A stretch of 64,000 nucleotides of DNA from Thalassobium sp. (lineage in GTDB: Bacteria > Pseudomonadota > Gammaproteobacteria > Pseudomonadales > Oceanobacteraceae), in the NCBI GenBank assembly GCA_002733205.1, contig NVUW01000008.1, forward strand, positions 1 to 64,000. The letters are read 5' to 3'. Below, in pieces: positions 1 through 7,597 of this stretch. Each line of letters starts with the position of its first letter. Within the stretch, counting starts at the first letter, position 1. A model generated the notes under the pieces. It searched no databases. It was not told where the DNA came from and worked only from the letters and a program-made list of their open reading frames with translations. Both the position numbers and the translations under genes were made by a program.

Positions 1-78
1 AGCTGAGTGATCACTCCGAAGCCGTATAAAGCCTTCGTTATTCCCATGAAGAATGGCCCTCAGAACATCTCGAGACAC
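1..78 (-). CDS. Partial cassette gene running off the left edge
   Basis: A reading frame with no stop runs leftward off the window edge from a GTG codon at 78-76. An AAGAGG ribosome-binding site lies 6 nt upstream (85-90). The visible product starts MSRDVLRAILHGNNEGFIRL. It lies immediately left of an attC-like site, in the place where the next cassette of array A should begin, and has the same orientation as the other cassette genes. Only 26 codons are visible, so no function can be given. Confidence 0.5.
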   Translation of the reverse strand, partial: MSRDVLRAILHGNNEGFIRLRSDHSA

Positions 79-92
79 GATTTACCTCTTCT

Positions 93-208
93 AGCTAACG
101 CCTTGCTTACCGGCCCAACGGAGCAGAGCAAGCTTGTGGTAAAGTTTTGCGCAGCAAACCACAAGCTTGCGGCGCGTAGTTGGGTCCGAGTACAGCAAAT
201 TGTTAGGC
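93..208 (-). repeat. attC-like site A1 (integron cassette recombination site)
   Basis: Read on the minus strand, it starts with GCCTAAC (RYYYAAC type) and ends with GTTAGCT (near GTTRRRY). The interior is an imperfect palindrome with long complementary arms (GCAAGCTTGTGGT at 132-144 and its complement at 162-174). It follows the 3' end of the gene at 203-574, as expected for an attC at the end of a cassette. Confidence 0.75.
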
Positions 209-574
209 CTGACACAGCAAGTAGCCTGCCGTGCCTGAACAAATTATATTTAAACTACCACCCGCAACAAACTCTATAGATACCAATACTACCGAATCAA
301 GGTTGTCTTGATTGTGGGTTACAAAATCCGTGTTGTAATCATCGATATCCTCGATCTCTATGGAACCAATGATATTCATACGATCTACTTTGAAATCGGA
401 TATCTCATAAACCGACGAAAATACTATACCTTTGATGTTTTTATCGAGATCTTTATTCCAGACCTCATCGATATCGATGACCAACTCTAAAGATCCATCA
501 CCGTTAATCTTCAATGAATCTAGAGTGGAATCATGTAGCTCAATGGTTTTGAGTAACTCTCGAATCTCGGTCAT
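203..574 (-). CDS. Hypothetical cassette protein, 123 aa
   Basis: I do not recognise the family with certainty. It is a soluble acidic protein with no signal peptide or membrane segment. It opens MTEIRELLKTIELHDSTLD; the LHDS motif near the N-terminus followed by alternating hydrophobic strands resembles small immunity-type or cassette proteins, but this is a weak resemblance. The start at 574 has only a weak GAAG upstream. The 3' end runs into attC A1 and the 5' end is 20 bp from attC A2, so gene plus attC A1 form one cassette. Base composition is AT-rich compared with the chromosomal genes further right. Confidence 0.65.
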   Translation of the reverse strand: MTEIRELLKTIELHDSTLDSLKINGDGSLELVIDIDEVWNKDLDKNIKGIVFSSVYEISDFKVDRMNIIGSIEIEDIDDYNTDFVTHNQDNLDSVVLVSIEFVAGGSLNIICSGTAGYLLCQA

Positions 575-593
575 TCTTCAATTCTTCGATGTG

Positions 594-698
594 GCCTAAC
601 GCCCGGCTCACCGGGTAAATTTTTGATGGCGGCCTTTGTGCGGTCTTATGCACAAAGGGTGACAGCGGAAATTTATCCGGTGCAGCCTATTGTTATGT
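594..698 (-). repeat. attC-like site A2
   Basis: The plus-strand left end is GCCTAAC (594-600) and the right end GTTATGT (692-698). Between them lie paired arms such as CCGGGTAAATTT and AAATTTATCCGG, and TTTGTGC / GCACAAA around 640-655. It lies 3' of the gene at 702-962. Confidence 0.75.
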
Positions 699-701
699 GC
701 T

Positions 702-962
702 TTACACACGATAAACGACCTTGTGCACCGTGCCCGTTATCTGATTTAGCTTTTCCCTCTGGTCCGAAGAAAGCTCCGAACCATGCTCACCATTTACCGA
801 TTCTAAATGCTCAAGAAGGTACGCCCACCCATCAGTCAGACCATTAAGGCCAGACATGCCCTTCTCTAGGCAAGAGCTGGCGTCAGTCATTCCAGAAGCG
901 GCCAATTCGCTTTTTAGGGAATTAACCGCATCAAAAAGCTCCGTGTTAGATCGAAACTCCAT
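702..962 (-). CDS. Hypothetical cassette protein, 86 aa
   Basis: Unrecognised small soluble protein, predicted mostly helical (MEFRSNTELFDAVNSLKSEL near the start). It has no membrane segment and no known catalytic motif. A GTAGAG-type ribosome-binding site lies 4-5 nt before the ATG at 962. Its stop abuts attC A2 and its start is 14 bp from attC A3, giving a minimal one-gene cassette. Position and orientation, rather than sequence similarity, support it as a gene. Confidence 0.55.
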   Translation of the reverse strand: MEFRSNTELFDAVNSLKSELAASGMTDASSCLEKGMSGLNGLTDGWAYLLEHLESVNGEHGSELSSDQREKLNQITGTVHKVVYRV

Positions 963-975
963 TATCTCTACCTAC

Positions 976-1035
976 ACATAACGCTAAGCTAAGCGGCGGG
1001 CGTTAGCCCGTCCTTTCTTGAGCGCCTTGTTAAGT
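976..1035 (-). repeat. attC-like site A3 (short, about 60 bp)
   Basis: Ends are ACATAAC (976-982) and GTTAAGT (1029-1035). The 60-bp length is the short type of attC. The interior pairs GCGGGCG with CGTTAGCCCG and GCT..AGC segments. The stop of the membrane-protein cassette gene at 989 lies inside it. Confidence 0.65.
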
Positions 1036-1246
1036 GTTTGCAGCCGCGTTTGAGCCAGTAAAAACCAATACCTACCATTGGTATGCTTATACCAAAGGAC
1101 CCAAGACTGGTAATAAAGTTTGGTCCTATATATTGAAGTTGTACTTCGACAAAAAAATTATATAAAACCCAAGCGATTATCGCGGACCCGATTCCAATAG
1201 CTAGAAATGCCATCACAAAGTAAATTAATCCTTTAATTAGCCACAT
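989..1246 (-). CDS. Small two-helix membrane cassette protein, 85 aa
   Basis: Two hydrophobic segments are visible, residues about 4-30 (LIYFVMAFLAIGIGSAIIAW) and about 45-64. A basic tail follows (KRGCKHLTRRSRKDG), so the tail is probably cytoplasmic. A GAGAATGAAGT stretch precedes the ATG at 1246. No family is recognised. The last codons lie inside attC A3 and the start is 18 bp from attC A4. Small membrane proteins of unknown role are common cassette cargo. Confidence 0.6.
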   Translation of the reverse strand: MWLIKGLIYFVMAFLAIGIGSAIIAWVLYNFFVEVQLQYIGPNFITSLGSFGISIPMVGIGFYWLKRGCKHLTRRSRKDGLTPAA

Positions 1247-1264
1247 ACTTCATTCTCGATTGCC

Positions 1265-1359
1265 ACTTAACGCCCCAAGAAAGGGCAATTAGCGCAGGCT
1301 TAAGGAACGAAGTGACGGGAGCCCGCGCGTAATTGTCCCGTTTACTTGGTTTGTTAGGT
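1265..1359 (-). repeat. attC-like site A4
   Basis: Ends are ACTTAAC (1265-1271) and GTTAGGT (1353-1359), both matching the RYYYAAC / GTTRRRY core pattern. The interior is a long imperfect hairpin: CCAAGAAAGGGCAATTA pairs with TAATTGTCCCGTTTACTTGG. It lies 3' of the gene at 1362-2051. Confidence 0.8.
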
Positions 1360-1361
1360 GC

Positions 1362-2051
1362 TTAGACACCAAAATCCAAATTCCATGTTTCTGGATGTGA
1401 AATTATTTGGAAATCAATGTTATCGTAAAACATAAAATGCATAAGTAGAAATTCATTATTCTCATAAAGAAACTTATATTTAAATGTTTTTGGATTACTT
1501 CCTAACCATTTCTTATCTTTCAACAGCCCCATAGTTTTAGTAACGAATTCCCACCTTGGCGATATAATCGCCTTTCTATCCAGCTTAATACCGTCTTGCT
1601 CTTCCGGCACTTCAAAAATCGTAGAGTTTACATGAACTGGTGGAAACCATTTCAATCCAGTTTCGTGATGAAAAATGGCTCTAGAAATTTGCCCTATAGT
1701 TCGATCAATTCTTTCTCTATCAATTTGATATCCGACATTTCCATCTATTTCACTCTCATTACTAAAGATGTGTTCGGAAAGTTTTGGCCGCCTTTTGGCC
1801 GCCTTTATAACTTTTGTATGGAAGTTTGCTTTACCGTAACCATTTGCTCTTTCAGACATGGTGAATAGATATAATAAATATTCATCATCTCCAGACTTCT
1901 GTCCGTTATGTAAGTCACATGATGGTACTGTTATTAGATCAATTCTCTGAGTATTTTCTTTCCCTATATATTTATCTTCTGGGAAGAAACACTTTGGAGG
2001 AGTGTGCTCTTTCGATGTTGCTAATTCTGAACACATATAGCAGGTTTTAAT
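1362..2051 (-). CDS. HNH-like zinc-motif cassette protein, probable ATT start
   Basis: First cassette of array A. With an ATT codon at 2051-2049 as start, the product is 229 aa and opens MKTCYMCSELATSKEHTPPK. That is the CxxC...EHxPPK arrangement seen at the N-terminus of HNH-nuclease-like proteins. An AAGGAG ribosome-binding site (2058-2063) lies 6 nt before ATT. The nearest ATG (2036) would be 21 nt away and would remove the first Cys. The rest (about 180 aa) has no motif I can name, and a nuclease activity is not demonstrated. The 3' end abuts attC A4; the 5' side meets the attI-like site 39 bp upstream. The gene is AT-rich. Confidence 0.65.
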   Translation of the reverse strand: MKTCYMCSELATSKEHTPPKCFFPEDKYIGKENTQRIDLITVPSCDLHNGQKSGDDEYLLYLFTMSERANGYGKANFHTKVIKAAKRRPKLSEHIFSNESEIDGNVGYQIDRERIDRTIGQISRAIFHHETGLKWFPPVHVNSTIFEVPEEQDGIKLDRKAIISPRWEFVTKTMGLLKDKKWLGSNPKTFKYKFLYENNEFLLMHFMFYDNIDFQIISHPETWNLDFGV

Positions 2052-2119
2052 GTCCGTCTCCTTAAATGAATGAGTAGAGATATATTGGCGCCTAACAGTT
2101 TCTTAGTACGCATGCTCAT
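2021..2119 (-). other. Leader-encoded short reading frame crossing the attI-like core (copy A)
   Basis: From ATG at 2119 the frame reads MSMRTKKLL across the crossover point and stops at a TAG inside the first cassette (32 codons). The same start and frame, MSMPTNKLL, occur in the other leader copy (ATG at 54329). There it stays open into the first cassette gene. The arrangement recalls the attI1-borne ORF-11 of class 1 integrons, which aids translation of the first cassette. Whether it is translated here is inference. Confidence 0.3.
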
Positions 2120-2157
2120 TAACACACCTAAGCCCTTATTCAGATTTCCAGCCTAAC
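2090..2157 (-). other. attI-like site, copy A
   Basis: Read on the minus strand, four direct GTTA-type boxes follow one another: GGTTAGGC (2158-2151), GCTTAGGTG (2133-2125), GTTAATG (2123-2117) and the terminal core GTTAGGC (2096-2090). Direct IntI-binding boxes ending in one simple core, rather than an inverted-repeat hairpin, are the pattern of attI sites. Similarity to the second leader (54307 onward) ends precisely at AAACTG|TTA of the terminal core. No integrase gene is next to it. Confidence 0.6.
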
Positions 2158-2755
2158 CCATTGTCCAGGCTGTAGAAATCATCGTTATTTTCTTTCTTGT
2201 CAGGATATAAACGCGCATGCTCGTTTTTACCCTGAACCGTTCTTTACACTTTGCGCGTTATCACTTTTCGAAGAATTTTAAGTGATTGATTTTCTTGCAT
2301 TCTTTCTGGACTGAAGGTGTCAATCCGCGCATGCACGTTTTGCTAATGGCGCGTAAACGCGCATCAGATTGCGCAAACAGTAAAATATACTGGTTGTTTG
2401 TACATTATTTTTCTTCGGTGATTTTCAGTACTTTTCCGGCAGTGAAAATCGTTCTGGTCTGCTTGTATTCCAGACACGCTGCCGCCCGTCCTTGTATACG
2501 CAGGGCAGGAATCGCGTGTTTTTATCATTCGGGATTGAAGCGGGGAGGGCGTGTGTCCGGACGGTGTGTTCGTACGATATGGCGGCATCCCTGCTGAGGG
2601 TCGAGAGTACTGAAATTCGCGGTTGGGTTCAATAATTGATAAAACTGGTTACAAGTGGCAAATGACGACAATGGCTTTGGTGGGCAGTGCCCACCCTACA
2701 TTTCTGCGTGGATCTATGGCTGGCTCTGTCGCGGATAAGAGCAGCTCCACAGAGT
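2097..2755. repeat. Array leader repeat, copy A
   Basis: About 600 bp closely match 54307-54950 (long identical runs, close to 90 percent by eye), with weaker similarity to about 2755 / 55000. Shared landmarks are the attI-like boxes, a TAAACG..CGTTT hairpin near 2206-2228, GCGCGT-AA-ACGCGC at 2350-2363, and GGTGGGCAGTGCCCACC at about 2680-2696 near the right end. Short frames inside it are not conserved between copies, so I treat it as non-coding. It probably carries the promoter for the leftward cassettes. Confidence 0.8.
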
Positions 2756-2782
2756 GGTATTTTTATCTGCGGATCTGCCATA

Positions 2783-2820
2783 AAAAAAACAGGGCAGCAC
2801 TATGTGCTGCCCTGTTTCTG
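2783..2820 (-). terminator. Rho-independent terminator of the Tim44-like gene
   Basis: Perfect 14-bp arms AAACAGGGCAGCAC (2787-2800) and GTGCTGCCCTGTTT (2804-2817) with a 3-nt loop. On the minus strand they are followed by a run of eight T. It ends transcription of the gene at 2873-3733. Confidence 0.9.
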
Positions 2821-2872
2821 TAACGGTTAAAAAAAAGCATTCACCGGAGTTCCGGCACACTAACCGCCGCTG

Positions 2873-3733
2873 TTATTCAGCCTGAATGCCCACAATTAAC
2901 CATGGTGCGTTGTCTTTGCTCAGATCGCGCTCCAGATGCCAGATATCAAAAATACCGTCTTCGGATTTTTCCAGCAGATCGCGTACGCGGCCTTTAAACA
3001 GCAGGCTGATTTCGGCGTTGTCTCCGGCCTGGCCGGCGGCAACGATTTCGGCGCTTAAATCCAGCACTTCGGTTTGTGGTGGCACCATCATACGGCTGCG
3101 TTGGGTGGCCAGCGCGGCGTACAGATCGTGGCTGACGTATTCAGCGATGGTGTCGAGGTTGCCCTGATTCCAGGCTTCCTGCACTTCACGGTAGTGCTGT
3201 AAGGCGCCGTCGATAAAGGCTTGCTGATCAAAACCTGCTGGCAGATCAATGCTGGCTTCGGCAGCAAAAGCGGCGCTGTTGCCAGAGGCCGGGGCGGCAC
3301 TGCTGTCGGCCAGGTTACCCATATCGAAGCTCTGACGTTGTTGCGTAGCATTGCCTGCTGCCGAGTAAGCACTCTGTGGCGCATTGTGCTGAGCGGCGCG
3401 GCCACGCAACAGCTTAAACAGAACAAAGCCAACCAGCGCCAGCAGCAGAATATCCATTATCTGAATACCTTCAAATGCACCACTGCCCAGCAGGTAGGCG
3501 AACAGGCCACCGGCCAGAAGGCCGCCGAGCAGGCCTTTACCCAGGCCGCCGCCAGGGCGGGCATTGTTAGTGGGCTGCTGTTTCTGGGTTTGGTCCGGGG
3601 TGGCTTTTTTCTGCTGGAAAGGCACGGGTTTGGATTTGCCAAAACCACCGGAGCCAAAGCGTGCCGCATCGGCGGTGCTGGCGAGTCCGAAGGTAAGCAT
3701 CAGGGCGGTGAACAGGGTCCAGAAGGCTTTCAT
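2873..3733 (-). CDS. Tim44-like domain membrane protein
   Basis: 286 aa. An N-terminal signal peptide (MKAFWTLFTALMLTFGLAST, cleavage near residue 23) is followed by a Gly/Gln-rich low-complexity stretch with a glycine-rich membrane segment around residues 65-110. The C-terminal 120 residues form a Tim44-like domain (AFIDGALQHYREVQEAWNQG ... WHLERDL). The family is widespread in proteobacteria, and its role in bacteria is not settled. The start has CGAGGA upstream. The 5' leader contains a 15-bp tandem repeat (3756-3813). It is monocistronic with its own terminator. Confidence 0.85.
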   Translation of the reverse strand: MKAFWTLFTALMLTFGLASTADAARFGSGGFGKSKPVPFQQKKATPDQTQKQQPTNNARPGGGLGKGLLGGLLAGGLFAYLLGSGAFEGIQIMDILLLALVGFVLFKLLRGRAAQHNAPQSAYSAAGNATQQRQSFDMGNLADSSAAPASGNSAAFAAEASIDLPAGFDQQAFIDGALQHYREVQEAWNQGNLDTIAEYVSHDLYAALATQRSRMMVPPQTEVLDLSAEIVAAGQAGDNAEISLLFKGRVRDLLEKSEDGIFDIWHLERDLSKDNAPWLIVGIQAE

Positions 3734-3755
3734 AGTATCCTCGTTGTCTTTTTAT

Positions 3756-3813
3756 ACTGGTCTTTTTTGTGCGGGTCTTTTTTGTATGGGTCTTTCTTTA
3801 ACTGGGTCTTTGC
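3756..3813. repeat. Short tandem repeat in the leader of the Tim44-like gene
   Basis: Two near-identical 15-bp units (GGTCTTTTTTGT core, 3756-3770 and 3771-3785) are followed by two decayed units with GGGTCTTT. They lie 20-80 nt upstream of the start codon at 3733, between any promoter and the ribosome-binding site. Confidence 0.7.
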
Positions 3814-3943
3814 GCAAAAAACCATTTTCAGGCGTGCATCATAGGGTAGCGGGAAGGGGGCGTCATGCAGGGAATTGGCAGGAATCGTAAATGTGACGAA
3901 GGTTTCATTTTACACAGACTTAACCTTTCAAAATGTAAGTGAA

Positions 3944-3957
3944 TTGATTCAGATCAA
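3944..3957 (+). promoter_or_regulatory. FNR/Anr box
   Basis: TTGAT-TCAG-ATCAA is a perfect match to the FNR/Anr consensus TTGATnnnnATCAA. It lies about 80 bp before the hemerythrin start codon. If it acts at -41.5, transcription would begin near 3992. This predicts oxygen-dependent control of the hemerythrin. Confidence 0.7.
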
Positions 3958-4029
3958 TTTGTGATCAGGCCATTTCTCTAGACTCGCCAGAGGTTACTAA
4001 TAAAAAAAACAGCACAGGATGTTCTGGCT

Positions 4030-4500
4030 ATGGAAATGTATGAGTGGACCGCTGACCTGAATCTGGGAATCGAAGTGATAGATGCCCAGCATCGGCAAAT
4101 AGTGCAATACATTAATGATCTTACCCGTGCGATCAGCTCTGAAGACGTCGATGATGTATTCGATGTCATGGAGCGCCTGCGTGATTACACCCTTGATCAT
4201 TTTGCCTTTGAAGAGCAATTGATGAATCAGGCCGGTTATGTATTGTTGAGTGCGCACCAAATGGTGCACCGCCGCTTTGAAGATAAAATCGCCCGTATGC
4301 AGGAAGAGCTGACCAGTGGTCGCGATCCTTTTGGTATCGCCCGCCGGGTGCGTACGTCATTAATGGCGTGGCTGATTCAGCATATCCGTCATGAGGATGT
4401 CGATTATGTGCCGGTGGTTAAAAAGGTATTAAAGCGGGAGGAGAGCTGGATTAATTCCTCGCTGAAACGGATTTTTGGTAACAGCACCTCCAACGCCTGA
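4030..4500 (+). CDS. Bacteriohemerythrin
   Basis: 156 aa, a single-domain hemerythrin that binds O2 at a diiron centre. All expected ligands are present: H21 (DAQH), H57 and E61 (HFAFEE), H76 and H80 (HQMVH), H118 and D123 (HIRHED). The W6 in the N-terminal YEWTADLNLG segment is typical of the family. The C-terminal extension after residue 130 (KREESWINSSLKRIF) is slightly longer than usual. The upstream FNR/Anr box fits a role in oxygen sensing or storage under low oxygen. It is followed by a bidirectional terminator. Confidence 0.93.
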   Translation: MEMYEWTADLNLGIEVIDAQHRQIVQYINDLTRAISSEDVDDVFDVMERLRDYTLDHFAFEEQLMNQAGYVLLSAHQMVHRRFEDKIARMQEELTSGRDPFGIARRVRTSLMAWLIQHIRHEDVDYVPVVKKVLKREESWINSSLKRIFGNSTSNA

Positions 4501-4512
4501 AGATTTTTGCAG

Positions 4513-4557
4513 GCATAAAAAACGGCTGACGCGTGCGCGTACAGCCGTTTTTTATGC
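4513..4557. terminator. Bidirectional terminator
   Basis: Perfect 16-bp arms GCATAAAAAACGGCTG (4513-4528) and CAGCCGTTTTTTATGC (4542-4557) give T runs on both strands. It serves the convergent hemerythrin and anion transporter genes. Confidence 0.93.
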
Positions 4558-4576
4558 GCTGTTACCGGGATAACGT

Positions 4577-5935
4577 TTACCAGAACAGCCAGGCAAAGAG
4601 AGTCAGCACAATAATGCAGGCCATATTCAGCCAGAGTCCGACGCGCATCATGTCACTTTGCTGCACATAACCGCTGCCAAATACGATGGCATTGGGCGGC
4701 GTGGCGACCGGCAACATAAAGGCGCAGGAGGCGGCAATGGCAATCAGTGCCGACAGGATAACCGGTGATACACCCAGGCTGTCGGCAATCGCCGCAAACA
4801 CCGGCACCAACAAAGCCGCGCTGGCAGTGTTGCTGGCAAACTCGGTCAGAAATACCACAAAGGTAACGATGCTCAGCAAGGCAATAAGAGTGCAGCCGGA
4901 GTGAAGGAAATCACCGATGCTGTGCGCGAGAAATTCATTGGTGCCGGTGGCTTTTAATACCGCGCTAAGACACAGGCCACCGCCGAATAATAACAGCACA
5001 CTCCAGTCGGTGGTTTTTTCAATATCTTTCCAGCTCACCACGCCACTGGTGGCCAGTGCAATAATTGCGCTGATACCAATAATACTGTCAAAGGATGCAA
5101 ATTTGCCGAGCCAGGCATTCAGCGGGGCACTGAAAATCCAGCACAATACAGTGATGGCAAAAATAGCCAGCGTGATGCGCTTATTGTTATCCCAGATCAT
5201 GGTGCTTTTCTGCACAACGAAGCGCTGGTTCAGATCGGGCTTTAATACCCAATAAAGCACGCCAACAGCTACCGGCAGTAAAACCAGCGTCACCGGTAGC
5301 GCCAGCTCCATCCAGGCAATAAAACTCAGACCGGTTTGTGCAGCGGCAATGGCATTCGGCGGGCTGCCAACCAACGTGGCAATACCGCCAATACTGGCGC
5401 AGTAAGCAACGCCGAGCAGGGTAAATATATAAGTGCGGTGATGCTTTTCCCGGTCCAGCTGGCTGAGCATACCCAGTACCAAAGGCAGCATCATGGCAGC
5501 GGTTGCAGTATTACTGACCCACATCGACAGTCCGGCGGATACGGCAAACATCATCAGCACCGCAACCGCCAGACGGCCACGGGCTATATTCAGTACTTTA
5601 TTGGCAATGGCGCGATCAAGCTCCTGGGCGTGCAATGCCGAGGCCAGGGCAAAGCCACCGAGAAACAGAAAAATAATCGGATCGGCAAAGTTACTCAGCG
5701 CCTGCGGCGTTTTAAAAATACCAAAACTAACCGCCAGTACTGGCACCAGCAGTGCGGTGATGGACACATGAACGGCTTCGGTCAGCCAGAGAATGGCAAT
5801 AAACACCAGAATACTCAGACCGGTAACCACCGCCGGAGCAAAGGGCAGGGTTTTGAGCAGCACAACAAACAGCAGAATATCGGCGCTTAAAATCAACAGC
5901 CCGCGCCAGCGGCTGAAAAATTCAGAGGAGACCAT
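4577..5935 (-). CDS. DASS (SLC13) family sodium/anion symporter
   Basis: 452 aa integral membrane protein with about 11 hydrophobic segments. The two family signature Ser-Asn-Thr motifs are present: [11 protein letters not shown] near residue 141 in the first half and [11 protein letters not shown] near residue 368 in the second. These bind substrate carboxylate/sulfate and sodium in structures of this family. [15 protein letters not shown] and [14 protein letters not shown] are the matching re-entrant hairpins. The likely substrate is a di- or tricarboxylate, but it cannot be read from the sequence. The gene has its own terminator and no operon partner. Confidence 0.88.
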   Translation of the reverse strand: MVSSEFFSRWRGLLILSADILLFVVLLKTLPFAPAVVTGLSILVFIAILWLTEAVHVSITALLVPVLAVSFGIFKTPQALSNFADPIIFLFLGGFALASALHAQELDRAIANKVLNIARGRLAVAVLMMFAVSAGLSMWVSNTATAAMMLPLVLGMLSQLDREKHHRTYIFTLLGVAYCASIGGIATLVGSPPNAIAAAQTGLSFIAWMELALPVTLVLLPVAVGVLYWVLKPDLNQRFVVQKSTMIWDNNKRITLAIFAITVLCWIFSAPLNAWLGKFASFDSIIGISAIIALATSGVVSWKDIEKTTDWSVLLLFGGGLCLSAVLKATGTNEFLAHSIGDFLHSGCTLIALLSIVTFVVFLTEFASNTASAALLVPVFAAIADSLGVSPVILSALIAIAASCAFMLPVATPPNAIVFGSGYVQQSDMMRVGLWLNMACIIVLTLFAWLFW

Positions 5936-6108
5936 AACCTTATCTTTAATAATGGTAATAAGTCAGCATACTGCGCTGCGCCGACTGCCGCCAGTCGGGT
6001 TTGTAATACTTAGCCCTAGGTATAACTACGGTAATAACCGCAGGTAAAAGGCAGTATTGTTTTGTCATTCAGCTGCTTTTTATGGCCGTATGAGGTATGG
6101 GCGGAGTT

Positions 6109-6846
6109 TTATTCCCAAGGCAAAAAATCAAAATACTGATCGGGGTAGGGTTCATCGGCGAGGGTAAAGTGCCACCACTCTTCCCGTACCCCTATAAAAC
6201 CGTGGCGATGCATAACACTCTGCAGTAAATCGCGGTTGGCGCGCTGATGGGGGCTGACATCCGCCGACTCTGGCCAGGATTGCGGGCCAAAGAAATCAAA
6301 GATGGTACCCATATCCAGCTCCCGACCGTCGTTGTCGGTCAGGGTCAGGTCGGCGGTGCTGCCGCGTGAGTGTGAGGAGTGGCTGAATAAGTAACCCCGC
6401 TCAAACAGTTGTGGTTTTTCCAGCGCCGGATAAAAGCGGTCTTTGGTGCGCAAGTCTTCTGCACTGCTGGCCCAGCGTAAAAAATGGTCGACCGCCCGTT
6501 GCGGGCGATAAGCATCAAAGATTTTTAACCGCAGATTCTGCTGGCGGAATTCTGCCGCCACATTGGCCAGAGCTTCTGCCGCCGGACGGCTGAGCAATGC
6601 ACAGGCCTGCTGGTAACCATCCACCACGGCGCCAATAAAATTATCGCGGCTGGCGTATTTCAGCTCGATGATAATGTCAGGAATAAAGTGCTCAAGGCGG
6701 ACAAGGGATGGCTGAGCCGGTTCAGCGGCTGATGGGCTGGCAGTAAAATTCAGGGTCATTGCGGATAGTCGCGCGGCGGCTGTGGATGTATTGCCTGCAG
6801 TGTAACGCTTTTTTTGCGTCGCCGCCTGATACACGGCAAGACTCAC
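6109..6846 (-). CDS. D-alanyl-D-alanine dipeptidase (VanX/DdpX family)
   Basis: Peptidase family M15D, zinc-dependent cleavage of D-Ala-D-Ala. Visible zinc and catalytic residues are H159 and D166 in SHSSHSRGSTAD and E223/H226 in EEWWHF. IFDAYRPQRAVDHF is the conserved substrate-side motif. The catalytic domain starts near residue 46. The start is uncertain: GTG at 6846 gives 245 aa, ATG at 6759 gives 216 aa, and neither has a clear ribosome-binding site or a convincing signal peptide. No vanH/vanA partner is present, so a role in D-dipeptide catabolism or peptidoglycan recycling is more likely than glycopeptide resistance. Confidence 0.85.
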   Translation of the reverse strand: MSLAVYQAATQKKRYTAGNTSTAAARLSAMTLNFTASPSAAEPAQPSLVRLEHFIPDIIIELKYASRDNFIGAVVDGYQQACALLSRPAAEALANVAAEFRQQNLRLKIFDAYRPQRAVDHFLRWASSAEDLRTKDRFYPALEKPQLFERGYLFSHSSHSRGSTADLTLTDNDGRELDMGTIFDFFGPQSWPESADVSPHQRANRDLLQSVMHRHGFIGVREEWWHFTLADEPYPDQYFDFLPWE

Positions 6847-6971
6847 CGCAAGACAGTACTGCCGTTTACCGGCCGCACTTTTTTGCTAAAAAGTGTTATG
6901 CAGGCAGCCTTATTAGCGCTGCCCGGCTATTGCAGAATGACCAATACGCTAAAACGACCCGTAGCGCAGAA

Positions 6972-7376
6972 TTACTGATTCATATTCTTCTGATTCATTT
7001 TAGGCATGTTCTGCTGATGCATGCCTGGCATTTGCTGTTTACGCATATCCATCATTTCCTGCTGGTGCTTCATCTGGCCATTTTTCAGTTCGTCGGCGCT
7101 CAGCTGGCCATCATTATTGCTATCAAACTGGCTGAACATCGGTCGGTTGGCAGCGCCTTTCATCGGCATGCCAGTGTTGGCCTTTTCTTGCATGCGGCTG
7201 GCGTGAGCGGCGTTGAACTCTGCTTCAGAAACAACCCCATTTTTGTCGGTATCGTAATCAGAAAGCGCCATTGGCCCGCGCGCAGGAACATCGGCAGCGT
7301 GAACGCCAGCGGTCAGCAAACAAGATACGGAAAATAAGACAGACAGGATGGGTAGGGCAAAGCGACGTGTTTTCAT
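6972..7376 (-). CDS. Secreted EF-hand calcium-binding protein, Met/Gln-rich tail
   Basis: 134 aa. A signal peptide (cleavage near residue 28 after VHA) is followed by two EF-hand loops: DTDKNGVVSEAEF and DSNNDGQLSADEL. The tail after residue 100 is rich in Met, Gln and His (KQQMPGMHQQNMPKMNQKN), a composition also seen in copper-binding periplasmic proteins. Calcium binding is well supported by the loops; metal binding by the tail is conjecture. GGAGG lies just upstream of the ATG at 7376. Confidence 0.8.
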   Translation of the reverse strand: MKTRRFALPILSVLFSVSCLLTAGVHAADVPARGPMALSDYDTDKNGVVSEAEFNAAHASRMQEKANTGMPMKGAANRPMFSQFDSNNDGQLSADELKNGQMKHQQEMMDMRKQQMPGMHQQNMPKMNQKNMNQ

Positions 7377-7518
7377 GCGGAGCCTCCTTTAAGGGCTGCA
7401 AACACAGAGTGTGCACTTGAATGTACAGCGCCTGTAGCAGCATAAAGAAGACACAGATCAAGCAATGGCCGGTCAACGCGCAATCGCCGGGTAATAACCG
7501 ATAAGCGGTGCGTACTGG

Positions 7519-7550
7519 CGTGAAAACATCACGCTGGTGATGTTTTCACG
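7519..7550. terminator. Perfect hairpin downstream of ureJ
   Basis: 14-bp perfect arms CGTGAAAACATCAC and GTGATGTTTTCACG around a 4-nt loop, about 50 bp past the ureJ stop. There is no external T run, so it is either a weak terminator or a transcript-end stabiliser. Confidence 0.5.
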
Positions 7551-7597
7551 TCCGGCCCAACTCAGAATACTGCTCAGGCTATGCCCTAAGTCAGACC

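Noticed and set aside
2286..2597. Open frames on both strands inside leader A (and 54633-54842 in leader B)
   Set aside because: The frames are broken or different between the two copies of the leader, have no ribosome-binding site, and the translations look like read-through of palindromic DNA.
3221..3844. 207-codon rightward frame over the Tim44-like gene
   Set aside because: Antisense shadow of a gene with clear signal peptide and domain; Gln/Ala-rich with no family features.
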